64,000 bases of DNA from JAQBQB01 sp963757185 (GCA_963757185.1 CAVWQI010000009.1:434001-498000); one strand, 5' to 3'; shown: positions 43,166 through 52,005, counted from the first letter of the stretch. The notes: generated from the letters alone by a model not told the origin. A program made the numbers and translations.

Positions 43166-44482
43166 TCACGGAACCGTCTTGGTCCCCCGATCCATCTGCT
43201 CGATGGTCGCCGTCGACGGCTTCGTGGTCGACCGAAGCTTCGCCGACACGCGTTCGGCCTCGGCGAGCACGCGCAGCACGTTGCCGTTCGACAGCTTCGC
43301 CAGGTCCGCGTCGCTCCACCCGCGACGGGCCAGCTCGGCGAACAGCGCCGGGAACTTCGAGACGTCCTCGAGCCCGACGACAGTCTCGGTGATTCCGTCC
43401 AGGTCGCTGCCGATGCCGACGTGATCGACGCCGGCGATCTTGCGCACGTGGTCGATCTGGTTCGCGACGTCGGCGATCGTCGCCTTGGGCCGCACGTGGG
43501 CAGAGCGCCAGGCCTCGACTTCTTTCTTCACCGCCACGCTGTCGCGCGGATGGCGTTTCGTCGCGGCGGCCGTCTCCGCTTCGAGCGCGTCGTCATCGGC
43601 CTTCACCGCGGCCGACACGAACGAATTCACGAACGGGACCATGACGACGCCGCCGTTCTTGGGCATTCGGGCGAGGATCGAGTCGGGAACGTTGCGACGG
43701 TGGTCGACCATCGCGCGCGAGCCGGAGTGCGAGAAGATCACCGGCGCCTGCGTCACGTCGAGCGCGGCGCTCATCGTACCCGGGGACACGTGCGACAGAT
43801 CGACGAGCATGCCGAGCCGGTTCATCTCGCGCACGACTTCCCGTCCGAAGGGCGTGAGACCGTGGTGTTTCGCGCTGTCCAGCGCCGCGTCGGCCCAGTC
43901 GAGCGTCACGTTGTGGGTGAGCGTCATGTAGCGCGCGCCCAATTCATAGTAGAGACGCAACACCGGCAGCGAATTCTCGATCGCGTGCCCGCCCTCGAGG
44001 CCGAGGAGCGACGCGATCTTCCCCTTGGCCATCGCCGCCTTTGCCTGCGACGCGGTCGGCGTCCACGCCAGCTCCGGATATTTCGCGATGACGCGCTTGG
44101 CGATGTCGAATTGTTCGAGCTGGACACGGGCGTAGCCCGGCATGCTCGCCACCGAACCCTTCGATTTGTACACGGCGTCGGTTGGCTCGCCGGGCGTGTA
44201 GATCGACCAGAACTGCGCGCCGACGTGACCTGCCGCGAGGCGGGAAAGATCGGTCATGCCAGGCGTTCGCTTGCGCAGATCGTAGGCGTCGACGTCACTT
44301 GGGTGGGTCGAGTCTTCGCGAATGCGCCATGGAAGGTCGTTATGGCCGTCCATCACCGGCGCGGCGCGCAGCACGCGAAGCGCTCGCGCCATGTTCGAGT
44401 CGGGGGGCGCCTGGCCTACAACCGGGCTCGAGACGATGAGCGCTGCAACACCAGGAGCAACCAACGTGAATAGGAGACGCAT
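43166..44482 (-). CDS. Exported membrane-dipeptidase-like M19 peptidase
   Basis: 438 residues from ATG 44482, which starts the signal peptide (to about 24); the longer frame lacks one. The renal-dipeptidase pattern is clear: first zinc pair 'PVMDGHNDLPW', bridging Glu in 'GLEGGHAIEN', His in 'MTLTHNVTLDWAD', 'VDLSHVSPGTM', 'FSHSGSRAMVDHRRN' and the Asp in 'HVGIGSDLDGI'. It hydrolyses dipeptides at the cell envelope. The start codon is 5 bases from a 14-base tandem repeat. Confidence 0.94.
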   Translation of the reverse strand: MRLLFTLVAPGVAALIVSSPVVGQAPPDSNMARALRVLRAAPVMDGHNDLPWRIREDSTHPSDVDAYDLRKRTPGMTDLSRLAAGHVGAQFWSIYTPGEPTDAVYKSKGSVASMPGYARVQLEQFDIAKRVIAKYPELAWTPTASQAKAAMAKGKIASLLGLEGGHAIENSLPVLRLYYELGARYMTLTHNVTLDWADAALDSAKHHGLTPFGREVVREMNRLGMLVDLSHVSPGTMSAALDVTQAPVIFSHSGSRAMVDHRRNVPDSILARMPKNGGVVMVPFVNSFVSAAVKADDDALEAETAAATKRHPRDSVAVKKEVEAWRSAHVRPKATIADVANQIDHVRKIAGVDHVGIGSDLDGITETVVGLEDVSKFPALFAELARRGWSDADLAKLSNGNVLRVLAEAERVSAKLRSTTKPSTATIEQMDRGTKTVP

Positions 44483-44486
44483 TTCG

Positions 44487-44514
44487 GTGACCTGAGACCA
44501 GTGACCTGAGACCA
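44487..44514. repeat. Exact 14-base tandem duplication
   Basis: GTGACCTGAGACCA occurs twice in a row, 5 bases before the M19 start (on its coding strand it is TGGTCTCAGGTCAC twice). Each unit is a pair of GGTC-type heptamers, so it is related to the other arrays. It occupies the place where the ribosome site of that gene would be expected. Confidence 0.9.
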
Positions 44515-44622
44515 AGGACTTGTCGTTAGCCGCCCAACCTATCCCTCGGCACACGCCATTTCCACCCGCTCCTGGCCCCGTTCGAATGCAACGCTGGGGC
44601 ATTCCCGGGTGTCACACACGGC

Positions 44623-47112
44623 ATGACCTTCGAGAGCCTCGTTCAGGACCTCAAGTACGCGGCGCGCGGGCTACGGCTCAAGCCGGCCTTCGCCGTCGCC
44701 GTGATCAGCACGATCGGGTTGGGGATCGGCGCGAACGCGGCGATGTTCGGGATCGTCGACCGCCTGCTCTTTCGCCCGCCGAACCTCATGCGGGACCCGG
44801 CGACGGCGCACCGCGTCTACGGCTACCGGACCTCTCGCGGCAAGGAAAGCGTTGGCTTCGGGGGCCAGTACGCTCGATACAAAGACATGGAGAAGTGGAC
44901 GACGTCCTTCTCGGCTATGGCCGGGTACTCGTTCCGGCGTCTCGCCGTCGGGGTCGGGGAAAGCGCCCGGGAAATGAACGTGGGCACCGTGAGCGCGAAT
45001 TTCTTCGGCTTCTTCGACGCTCCGCCGACGCTCGGCCGGTACTTCACGCCCGCCGAGGATTCGATTCCCGACGGCTCGCCCGTCGCCGTGATGAGCGACG
45101 CGATGTGGCAGTCGCAGTACGGCGGCCGTCGCGACGTCCTCGGCTCCAAGGTTCAGATCGCATCGGTCGTGTACACGATCATTGGGATATCGCCGCCAGG
45201 GTTCGTGGGCCTGTGGGCCGATCAGCCGCCGGCGTTCTTCATACCGATCACGACGTACGGCGCAGCCACGGCCAAGAGCAACTCGTTCCTGAAAGGCGAT
45301 TGGTGGAGGGCGTACAGCTGGGGTTGGATGTCGGTGATGGTCCGGCGCAAGCCCGGTGTGTCGATCGCGAAGGCGAACGCGGACCTCACGCAGGCGCTGG
45401 TCAAGACCTACCAGGTTCAACTCGAGCAGCAGCCTCGTTCGCCGCCGCTTGCGCTCACGCGGCCCCGCGCCGTGGCTGGATCCATCATCGCCGAGCGCGG
45501 ACCCAATGAGTCACCGGTCGCGAAAGTCGCGACGTGGGTCGGGGGCGTGTCGTTCATCGTTCTGTTGATCGCCTGCGCCAACGTGGCGAACCTGCTGCTC
45601 GCCCGCGCGCTTCGGCGGCGTCGAGAGATCGCGTTGCGACTTGCCCTCGGCGTCGGGCGCGCGCGGCTCTTCTCGCAGCTGCTGACGGAGACGCTCGTGC
45701 TCGCGCTGCTCGGCGGCGTGATGGGGCTGTTCGTCGCGCATTGGGGCGGCGCCGTGCTGCGCGCCGTCGTGCTCGACCAGAGCGAGGCGCCGGCCGGAAT
45801 GCGTGATCCGCGCACGGTTCTCTTCGCGTTCGGCGTCGCAATCGTCGTCGGGTTGCTCACCGGGCTCGCGCCGATCCTCCAGGCGGGCCGCGCGGACCTC
45901 ACGTCGGATCTCAAGGCGGGATCGCGTGAGGGAACTTTCCATCGATCACGTGCCAGAGTCGCCCTGCTCGTGCTCCAGGGGGCACTGTCGGTCGTGCTGC
46001 TCGTCGGGGCTGGGCTCTTCGTGCGCAGCCTCAAGAACGTGAACGACGTGAAGCTGGGCTACGACGTCGATCCCGTGCTGCTCGTCGATCTGAACATGCG
46101 CGGCGAAACGCTGGACAGTGTCGCGGCTGTCGGCCTGCGCGAGCGTCTGCTCCGCGCCGCGACGACGATCCCCGGCGTCACGCACGTGAGCACGCAGGTC
46201 TCCGTGCCGTTCTGGAGCACGTGGAGCGTCGGGCTCTACGTGCAGGGGATCGATACAGTGGGTCGGCTTGGACAGTTCAACCTGAATGCCGTCTCGCCGG
46301 ACTATTTCGCGACGTTCGGCACGCGAGTTCTCCGTGGCCGCGGCATCGGGGCGCAGGACGTGGAGCACGCGCCGCGCGCCATGGTGGTGAGCGCCGGAAT
46401 GGCGAAGACCCTTTGGCCCGACAAAGATCCAATCGGCCAGTGCGTCCGAGTCAACGCCGACACCATGCCTTGCACATATGTCGTCGGCGTCGCTGAAGAC
46501 ATCAAGCAGCAGAGTCTCGGTGTCGATTCGGCATTGTACAACTACTACTTGCCGGCGCCGCAGTTCAACCCGAACCAGGGCGGGCTGTTCGTGCGCGTGA
46601 ATGGGAATGCGGCGCGCGCCGCCGACGGAATTCGGCGTCGTCTGCAGCGCGAGATGCCGGGCGCGTCATACGTGACGACGACCCCCATGGAGCAGATCAT
46701 CGGCAGCAGGACGCGGTCGTGGCACCTCGGCGCAACGATGTTCGCTGCCTTCGGCGTGCTGGCGCTCGCCCTCGCGGCCATCGGTTTGTACAGCGTCATC
46801 GCGTACAACGTGGCGCAGCGGACCCACGAGCTCGGGGTGCGCGTCGCGATCGGAGCGCAGGCGACGGATCTCATCCGACTCGTCGTCACCGACGGCCTGC
46901 GACTCGCGATCGCCGGCGTGGCGATCGGAGCCGCCGCGGCGTTCTACGCGGTTCGGTGGGTAAAGCCCCTGCTGTTCGACGTGTCGCCGACGGATCCGCT
47001 CGTGTTCGGAGGAGTCGTGTTCGTTCTCCTCGCGACCGCGATCGCCGCAAGCTGGCTCCCTGCACTTCGCGCGTCGAAGGTCGACCCGAACGTCGCGCTC
47101 AGGTCGGAATGA
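44623..47112 (+). CDS. ADOP-type duplicated ABC permease without PadR partner
   Basis: 829 residues. It opens directly with the permease core ('LVQDLKYAARGLRLKPAFAVAV'), without the DDE-rich N-terminal segment present in the 10615 and 61086 copies. Two FtsX/MacB_PCD modules follow. Helix blocks: 'STIGLGIGANAAMF', 'VSFIVLLIACANVANLLLARALRRRREIALRLALGV', 'GALSVVLLVGAGLFVRSL', 'GVLALALAAIGLYSVIAYNVAQRTHELGVRVAIGA', and a last segment 'LATAIAASWLPALRASKVDP'. No ATPase or regulator gene adjoins. Substrate unknown. Confidence 0.92.
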   Translation: MTFESLVQDLKYAARGLRLKPAFAVAVISTIGLGIGANAAMFGIVDRLLFRPPNLMRDPATAHRVYGYRTSRGKESVGFGGQYARYKDMEKWTTSFSAMAGYSFRRLAVGVGESAREMNVGTVSANFFGFFDAPPTLGRYFTPAEDSIPDGSPVAVMSDAMWQSQYGGRRDVLGSKVQIASVVYTIIGISPPGFVGLWADQPPAFFIPITTYGAATAKSNSFLKGDWWRAYSWGWMSVMVRRKPGVSIAKANADLTQALVKTYQVQLEQQPRSPPLALTRPRAVAGSIIAERGPNESPVAKVATWVGGVSFIVLLIACANVANLLLARALRRRREIALRLALGVGRARLFSQLLTETLVLALLGGVMGLFVAHWGGAVLRAVVLDQSEAPAGMRDPRTVLFAFGVAIVVGLLTGLAPILQAGRADLTSDLKAGSREGTFHRSRARVALLVLQGALSVVLLVGAGLFVRSLKNVNDVKLGYDVDPVLLVDLNMRGETLDSVAAVGLRERLLRAATTIPGVTHVSTQVSVPFWSTWSVGLYVQGIDTVGRLGQFNLNAVSPDYFATFGTRVLRGRGIGAQDVEHAPRAMVVSAGMAKTLWPDKDPIGQCVRVNADTMPCTYVVGVAEDIKQQSLGVDSALYNYYLPAPQFNPNQGGLFVRVNGNAARAADGIRRRLQREMPGASYVTTTPMEQIIGSRTRSWHLGATMFAAFGVLALALAAIGLYSVIAYNVAQRTHELGVRVAIGAQATDLIRLVVTDGLRLAIAGVAIGAAAAFYAVRWVKPLLFDVSPTDPLVFGGVVFVLLATAIAASWLPALRASKVDPNVALRSE

Positions 47113-47130
47113 GTGGCTCAGGTTTCTTCC

Positions 47131-47170
47131 GGCCCACCGGCCCACCGGTCCACCGGTCCACCGGCCCACC
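47131..47170. repeat. Five octamers GGYCCACC
   Basis: GGCCCACC twice, GGTCCACC twice, then GGCCCACC, ending three bases before the stop of the next (convergent) gene. The longest perfect-period array of this kind together with the one at 60377. Confidence 0.9.
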
Positions 47171-47173
47171 CGC

Positions 47174-47539
47174 TTACGCCGACGTCACGCCGAATTGTGC
47201 CGCGCCTTCCTTGCTGAACAGCACCCACAGCGTGTACACGCCGAGCGCCGTTCCGATCGGAAACCGAATCAGCGAAATGATGCCGAGCACGATGGTCAGG
47301 ATCCGCGCCCACGGCATACGCTTGAGTAGTCCCCAGCCCGCGATCAGGTGAAACGCCGCCAACGCCGCGAGGAAGATGGAGGCGAATCCGCCAAGGAGAC
47401 CGAGCATCGCGGAGTTGGCGAAACTCCCCGCGAACGCGGCCCCGAACACCGTCCCGCCAAGAACGAGCACCGCGATGAACGCGCCGAACAGGCCGTACAC
47501 GATCTGCAGCCAAGCGAGAATCTTGATGTGCGTCGACAT
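47174..47539 (-). CDS. Small four-helix membrane protein
   Basis: 121 residues from ATG 47539. Four hydrophobic segments: 'IKILAWLQIVYGLFGAFIAVLVLGG', 'FGAAFAGSFANSAMLGLLGGF', 'IFLAALAAFHLIAGWGLLKR', 'ILTIVLGIISLIRFPIGTALGVYTLWVL'. The pattern 'WARILTIVLGIISLIRFPIGTALGVYTLWVL' is recurrent in small bacterial membrane proteins of unknown role. It is in the same orientation as, and about 70 bp downstream of, the CAAX-protease-related gene. Confidence 0.75.
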   Translation of the reverse strand: MSTHIKILAWLQIVYGLFGAFIAVLVLGGTVFGAAFAGSFANSAMLGLLGGFASIFLAALAAFHLIAGWGLLKRMPWARILTIVLGIISLIRFPIGTALGVYTLWVLFSKEGAAQFGVTSA

Positions 47540-47610
47540 TCGCGGCTCCGGTGGGAGGAGATAGTAGTCTCTGCCTCGTTCGCGCGTCCAAACTACCGCG
47601 CGCCCCCACC

Positions 47611-48324
47611 CTACATCCAGAACCCCCACCGCTGTGTGACGATCACGAACGCGGAAAGCGCGAGGTTGGTCGTCGCATGGCAGACCATCAAGTCGCCGAG
47701 CGATCGTGTGCGGCGCATCCACCAGTTGTAGATCACGCCCGTCAGTAGCCCGACCTCCCAAAACGGTCCGTGCTCGGCGGCGAAGAGCACCGCGGTCGCC
47801 CAGAACGCGAGGCGCGAATACTGGCCGAGCGGAACCCGATTGAACTGCGGGTCCTGAAGCCACCGCGGGAGCCACCCGCGCCAGAACAATTCTTCGAGCA
47901 CCGGGACCAGCAGCGCGGCTCGCGCGGTCCGCAGAACGAGCATCAACGACGTCAATTCGCGGGGGTCGATCGAGACGGTGACTCGGCCAAGGATCCCGTT
48001 CTGAAAGACGACGCTGGACCGCCATCCGGGGATCAGCACGTCGGGGGCCACCCAGAGCGCGCAGACGCCGACGCCGATGGCGACGCTCGCCTTCCAATGC
48101 GGCGCCGTCGTCGGAAGGACCCTCCGCGAGAAGATCAGGATCGACGCGAGTAGCACCGCGTCGCGGACGATCTCCTTCCACGGATTGGCGAGCGGAACGT
48201 ACTTGTCGAGGAGCAGCCAAACGGCGAAGACCACGAAGGGGCCGATCCATGCGATCGTTCCCTCCGTCCGATCCGTCGTCGATGGATGGGAAACAGCGGC
48301 CGCGCCGGCATCCGTGTCCGTCAT
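47611..48324 (-). CDS. CAAX-protease-related membrane protein (CPBP, PEP-CTERM-associated type)
   Basis: 237 residues from ATG 48324. The CPBP glutamic-protease motifs are present: EELFWRG (144-150, Glu144/145), 'FAAEHG' (His185) and 'CHATTNLAL' (His216). Six or more helices. The run 'WLQDPQFNRVPLGQYSRLAF' with 'YNWWMRRTRSLGDLM' fits the subgroup of CAAX prenyl protease-related proteins that NCBI models link with exosortase/PEP-CTERM genomes; I recall this from family descriptions and cannot verify it here. Two PEP-CTERM genes lie 2.1 kb away. No exosortase gene is in the window. Confidence 0.8.
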   Translation of the reverse strand: MTDTDAGAAAVSHPSTTDRTEGTIAWIGPFVVFAVWLLLDKYVPLANPWKEIVRDAVLLASILIFSRRVLPTTAPHWKASVAIGVGVCALWVAPDVLIPGWRSSVVFQNGILGRVTVSIDPRELTSLMLVLRTARAALLVPVLEELFWRGWLPRWLQDPQFNRVPLGQYSRLAFWATAVLFAAEHGPFWEVGLLTGVIYNWWMRRTRSLGDLMVCHATTNLALSAFVIVTQRWGFWM

Positions 48325-48366
48325 CGCGGCGGAGTATAGCACCGCTCGCCGCGCCGCTGCACTATC

Positions 48367-50301
48367 ATGCCCTCGATGCAATTCCGCTCTCTCCCGGCCG
48401 CCGTCACTATCAGCCTAGGCGTGACCTTCGTCGCGTGTCGGCGCGACGGCACGCCGGCGCGACACGCACTCGATCCGCTCACGGCCGGCGAGATCGACCG
48501 CGTACGCGACGTACTCGGCTCGCGCGCGCTGATCGGCGGCTCGAGGCGCGTCAGCGTCGTCGATCTGCTCGAGCCGGCCAAGGCGGACGTCTTGCGCGGC
48601 GCAGTCGGGCCGCGCAAAGCGTTCGTCGTGCTCTACGACGCAGCGCGAAATGCGACGAGCGAGGCCGTGGTCAACGTCGACGAACGAACGTTGGAGAGCA
48701 CGCGCGACGTACCGGGCGTCGAGCCGCGCCTCGACGGCGTCGATGCCGACGCCGCCGAGGCAATCACGCGCGCGAACGACGCATGGCGGCGCGCTGTCGC
48801 CCGCCGAGGTCTTTCGCCGAGCGACGTCGCCGTCATGGCGTGGACCGCCGGCAACTCCGGGGGAGGCGACGAAGACCCGTCGCGCGGTCGTCTCGTGCGC
48901 GCGCTGACTGTCGTGCGCGCCGCGTCGGCGAACGAGTTCTCGCGGCCCGTCGAGGGGCTCGTCGCCCTTGTCGACGTGGCGGGGCGGCGTGTCATCGACG
49001 TGCAGGACACGGGTGATGTCCCACCGCCGAGCGCGGCGAGTGAACGCGACGCGTGGCAGCCGCTCGCTCGGCCGACGACTCCGAGTCCGCGCGCGTCGCC
49101 GCGCGACGAGTCTACAACTCGGTCGGCGGGGATCGACGTGAGCGGCCACGCGGTGACATGGGGGCGCTGGCGTCTCCACGCCGCGGTGCGTCCGCGCGAG
49201 GGGCTGGTGCTGTACGGCGTGGGGTTCGACGACGGCACCGCGGTGCGCGGCATCTTGTACCGCGCCTCGCTGTCCGAAATGGTCGTGCCCTACGGCGATC
49301 CCTCGGCCGCCTGGTATTTCCGAAACACCTTCGACGTCGGGGAGCTCGGCGTCGGCACCGCGGTGTCGATGCTCGCGCCGGGCGTCGATTGCCCCGCAGG
49401 GAGCAACTTCATCGATGCGGTGTTCGCCGAGCCATCCGGTTCATCGCGGCACGTGCCGCGGGCCATCGCCGTGTACGAGCGCGACGGCGGGATCGCGTGG
49501 AGACACGCCGGTGCGGGCGCACGCGCGCGCGAGCTCGTGGTGTTCTCCGAAAGTCGGCTCGGCAACTACGACTACGGATTCGAATGGGCTTTTCGAGAAG
49601 ACGGCACGATCACGCATCGCGTGCTGCTGACCGGCGTGATGGCGTCGAAGGCGGCAGCCTCTCCGGATTCAGTGGCAGAGCAAGTGGCGAATGGCGTCGC
49701 CGCGGTGAACCATCAGCACTTTTTCAACTATCGCCTCGACCTGGACGTGGACGGCGCGGCGCCCAATCGCGTCGAGAACGTGGAGGCCCGTCGGTTCGGC
49801 GCGACCGTGAACGGACACGCCGGCGGAATGGCGTCGCACGAACGGCTCTGGTCGACCGAGCGCGACGCCCTCGGCGAGAGCGCCGTCGCCTCGCCGGCCG
49901 GTTGGCGAGTCGTCAATCCCGGACGACGCAACTCTCTGGGCCAGGCGACCGGTTACGAGTTGGTTCCTGGCCAGGTCGTCGGCTCGTTGGCGGACTCGTC
50001 CAGCTCGCTCCGCCATCGCGCGGGGTTTCTCGATGCGCCGCTGTGGGTTACGCCGCAGGTGGACTCAGAGCGCTGGTCGGCCGGCGACTACCCGAATCAA
50101 TCGCGAGGGGACGACGGCCTCACTCGTTGGACGCGCGCCGGACGATCTGTGCTGGATACCGACGTCGTACTCTGGTACACCGTGGGAGTGACCCACATGC
50201 CGCGGCCGGAAGACTGGCCGGTGATGCCGGTGCAGAGCGCCGGGTTCAGCTTGGTGCCCGTTGGCTTCTTCAATAGAAATCCGGCGCTGGGTCCGCCCTA
50301 G
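48367..50301 (+). CDS. Exported copper-containing primary amine oxidase
   Basis: 644 residues. Signal peptide with a possible lipid Cys at 24. The catalytic domain is complete: catalytic base Asp323 in 'FRNTFDVGELG', precursor of the topaquinone cofactor Tyr401 in 'LGNYDYGFEW', copper ligands His449 and His451 in 'NHQHFFNYRL' and His610 in 'VGVTHMPRPEDWP'. It oxidises primary amines to aldehydes with hydrogen peroxide and ammonia. N-terminal domains are shorter than in plant or Arthrobacter enzymes. Divergent from the CAAX-related gene by 42 bp. Confidence 0.95.
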   Translation: MPSMQFRSLPAAVTISLGVTFVACRRDGTPARHALDPLTAGEIDRVRDVLGSRALIGGSRRVSVVDLLEPAKADVLRGAVGPRKAFVVLYDAARNATSEAVVNVDERTLESTRDVPGVEPRLDGVDADAAEAITRANDAWRRAVARRGLSPSDVAVMAWTAGNSGGGDEDPSRGRLVRALTVVRAASANEFSRPVEGLVALVDVAGRRVIDVQDTGDVPPPSAASERDAWQPLARPTTPSPRASPRDESTTRSAGIDVSGHAVTWGRWRLHAAVRPREGLVLYGVGFDDGTAVRGILYRASLSEMVVPYGDPSAAWYFRNTFDVGELGVGTAVSMLAPGVDCPAGSNFIDAVFAEPSGSSRHVPRAIAVYERDGGIAWRHAGAGARARELVVFSESRLGNYDYGFEWAFREDGTITHRVLLTGVMASKAAASPDSVAEQVANGVAAVNHQHFFNYRLDLDVDGAAPNRVENVEARRFGATVNGHAGGMASHERLWSTERDALGESAVASPAGWRVVNPGRRNSLGQATGYELVPGQVVGSLADSSSSLRHRAGFLDAPLWVTPQVDSERWSAGDYPNQSRGDDGLTRWTRAGRSVLDTDVVLWYTVGVTHMPRPEDWPVMPVQSAGFSLVPVGFFNRNPALGPP

Positions 50302-50441
50302 AACGTTTCGTTACACCAGCGCGCCGCCTTGACGCTCTATCCGGACCGGCCCATTCTCAGCGTACAGACGGTTGCGCGGCCGCCGACGGCGGGGCTCGCT
50401 GAAAGGTTTCTGGCGTTAGCGTTTTCTCATTGGGGGACGGT

Positions 50442-50606
50442 ATGAAAAACATCGCACAGGCGCTGGCGCTGCTCGTCGTCGCGGCCGCACCGGCATACGC
50501 CGGCGTCGTTCAGACGACGACACCGGAGCCGGCCACGATCACGCTGGTCGCTACCGGGGCTGCCGTGGTTGGCGTGGCGGCGTGGATCCGTCGCCGCAAG
50601 AAATAG
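50442..50606 (+). CDS. PEP-CTERM miniprotein 1
   Basis: 54 residues. A signal peptide (1-20, ends in APAYA) is followed by only seven residues (GVVQTTT) before the sorting signal: PEP at 28-30, hydrophobic 'ATITLVATGAAVVGVAAWI', and the basic tail RRRKK. This is the PEP-CTERM layout read by exosortases, with transpeptidation after the PEP motif. Nothing else remains as cargo. The gene is preceded by GGGGGA at 50432-50437 and shares its 5' flank with copy 2. Confidence 0.9.
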   Translation: MKNIAQALALLVVAAAPAYAGVVQTTTPEPATITLVATGAAVVGVAAWIRRRKK

Positions 50607-50635
50607 GCGTTAGCGTTTTCTCAACGGAGGAAGGC

Positions 50636-50800
50636 ATGAAGAACATCGCACGGGCGCTGGGGCTGCTCGTGATCGCGGCGGGACCGGCGTACGCCGGAGG
50701 TCCCGTCCAGGTGGCGCCGGAACCGGCCACGATCACGCTGGTCGCGACTGGAGCCGCTGTTGTCGGCGTGGCGGCGTGGATCCGTCGCCGCAAGAAGTAG
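50636..50800 (+). CDS. PEP-CTERM miniprotein 2
   Basis: 54 residues, paralogue of the gene at 50442. Signal peptide 1-20 (LLVIAAGPAYA), seven-residue linker (GGPVQVA), PEP at 28-30 and an identical 24-residue sorting signal ending RRRKK. A consensus GGAGGAAGG lies at 50626-50634. Differences fall in residues 6, 9, 13, 16 and the linker, while the sorting signal is unchanged, suggesting selection on the signal rather than on a cargo. A perfect 16-bp terminator follows. Confidence 0.92.
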   Translation: MKNIARALGLLVIAAGPAYAGGPVQVAPEPATITLVATGAAVVGVAAWIRRRKK

Positions 50801-50821
50801 CCTCGCGACTCTCGCACCAGC

Positions 50822-50864
50822 CGACGGCCCGCCGCGAATCAATCGCGGCGGGCCGTCGCGTTTT
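50822..50864. terminator. Bidirectional hairpin terminator
   Basis: A perfect 16-bp stem (50822-50837 with 50843-50858) with a 5-base loop, then CGTTTT. It lies between the PEP-CTERM pair and the convergent ogt gene, so it may end both transcripts. Confidence 0.9.
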
Positions 50865-50881
50865 CGGCGCGTCGCGCCCTG

Positions 50882-51436
50882 TCAGAGACCGGGCAACCGA
50901 AGCGCCTCCGTCCGCGCTTCCAGGTCGAGCAGCTTCTTTTTTCGCCACAGCCCGCCGCCGTACCCGGTCAACGATCCGTCGGAACCAATCACCCGATGAC
51001 ACGGGATCAGGATCGCGATCGGATTGTCGCCGTTCGCTCGAGCCACCGCGCGGACCGCCGACGCCTGCCCGACCGACATCGCCAGCCGAGCGTAGCTCGT
51101 CGTCGTTCCCGTCGGGATCCGGCGGAGCGACGCCCAGACGCGCATCTGAAACGGCGTCCCCCGCGCGTCGATCGGAGTCGTGAACTCCTTGCGCTCGCCG
51201 CGGAAATATTCGTCCAACTCGCGGCGCAGCTCGCGCACGATCCGCGACTCGCCACGCTCGAGCGTGAGCCCCGTCATCCGCCTGAGTCGCTCCAACTGCG
51301 CATCGAGCATGCGACGACGCGCGAACTCCAGGAGCACGAGGTGCGTGTCCGTCGCGCCGGCGATCATCTCGCCGATGGGAGTCTCCACGTCGGCGAGCCA
51401 CGCGACCTGTGTCCCCGCAACCCTGCCGCCACTCAT
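50882..51436 (-). CDS. ogt: Methylated-DNA-protein cysteine methyltransferase
   Basis: 184 residues from ATG 51436, in an ATGA overlap with the MOSC gene. The active-site motif PCHRV is at 145-149 (Cys146). The DNA-binding HTH 'PTGTTTSYARLAMSVGQASAVRAVARANGDNPIAI' is the standard Ogt form, followed by 'GSLTGYGGGLWRKKKLLDLE'. It removes O6-alkyl groups from guanine and is consumed in the process. The hydrophilic head lacks the four Cys of Ada, so it is not the inducible regulator type. Confidence 0.95.
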   Translation of the reverse strand: MSGGRVAGTQVAWLADVETPIGEMIAGATDTHLVLLEFARRRMLDAQLERLRRMTGLTLERGESRIVRELRRELDEYFRGERKEFTTPIDARGTPFQMRVWASLRRIPTGTTTSYARLAMSVGQASAVRAVARANGDNPIAILIPCHRVIGSDGSLTGYGGGLWRKKKLLDLEARTEALRLPGL

Positions 51437-52005
51437 ACCGGCTCCAGCACAGTGTGCGGCTCGACCGGAAGCTCGACGACGATTTCGTCGCCCGCGCGAA
51501 CGAGTCCACCCGCGACGACGACGCTCATCACGCCCGCGCGTCGCACGATCTCGCCTGTGTCGCTTCGCCCCACGACCTTCGCCAGCAAACCAGACCTGAA
51601 CCGGTCGATCTGCACGCACGGCGTCCGCAGACCGGTGAGCTCGATCACGGCATCGTCCCCGATTCTCAATCGAGCGCCCGTGGGCAGCTCGAGCAGCGGA
51701 ATTCCGCGCGTCGTCAGATTCTCGCCGAGCGCTCCGGGAGCGACGTCGAACCCGGACTCCGCCAACTCATCAAGCAGCTCGGCATGAATGAGGTGCACCT
51801 GGCGCAAATTGGGACGCGTCGCGTCGCGCGCCACGCGGGAGCGGTGCTTGACCGTCGCCCCGCCGTGCGCGTCGCCGTCCACGCCGAAGCCCTCGATGAG
51901 GCGTATCGCGTCGCGGTTCGCCTTCTCGAACGAATGCGTCTCGCTCCGGCTCACGGCGACGATTGTGCCTCGAAAGCTGTCGCTGCCCGCTGTCATGTAC
52001 TTCAC
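51433..52005 (-). CDS. MOSC-domain protein
   Basis: 190 residues. 'DAIRLIEGFGVDGDAHGGATVKHRSRV', 'RQVHLIHAELLDEL' and 'GALGENLTTRGIPLLELPTGARLRIGD' match the MOSC (Moco sulfurase C-terminal) superfamily of stand-alone bacterial proteins. The likely nucleophile Cys is in 'GLRTPCVQIDRFR'. Such proteins take part in molybdenum-cofactor-dependent reduction or sulfur transfer. The operon partner is ogt (ATGA), a frequent but unexplained neighbour pair. Confidence 0.92.
   Translation of the reverse strand: MKYMTAGSDSFRGTIVAVSRSETHSFEKANRDAIRLIEGFGVDGDAHGGATVKHRSRVARDATRPNLRQVHLIHAELLDELAESGFDVAPGALGENLTTRGIPLLELPTGARLRIGDDAVIELTGLRTPCVQIDRFRSGLLAKVVGRSDTGEIVRRAGVMSVVVAGGLVRAGDEIVVELPVEPHTVLEPV

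Larger units (their letters stand above)
50412..50800 (+). repeat. Tandem duplication of a 195-bp PEP-CTERM gene unit
   Basis: Two consecutive units each begin with GGCGTTAGCGTTTTCTCA (50413 and 50607), run through the ribosome site and a 54-codon gene, and end at the TAG. The 3' halves are almost identical while the linker codons and parts of the signal peptides differ, so the duplication is followed by divergence. Confidence 0.9.
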
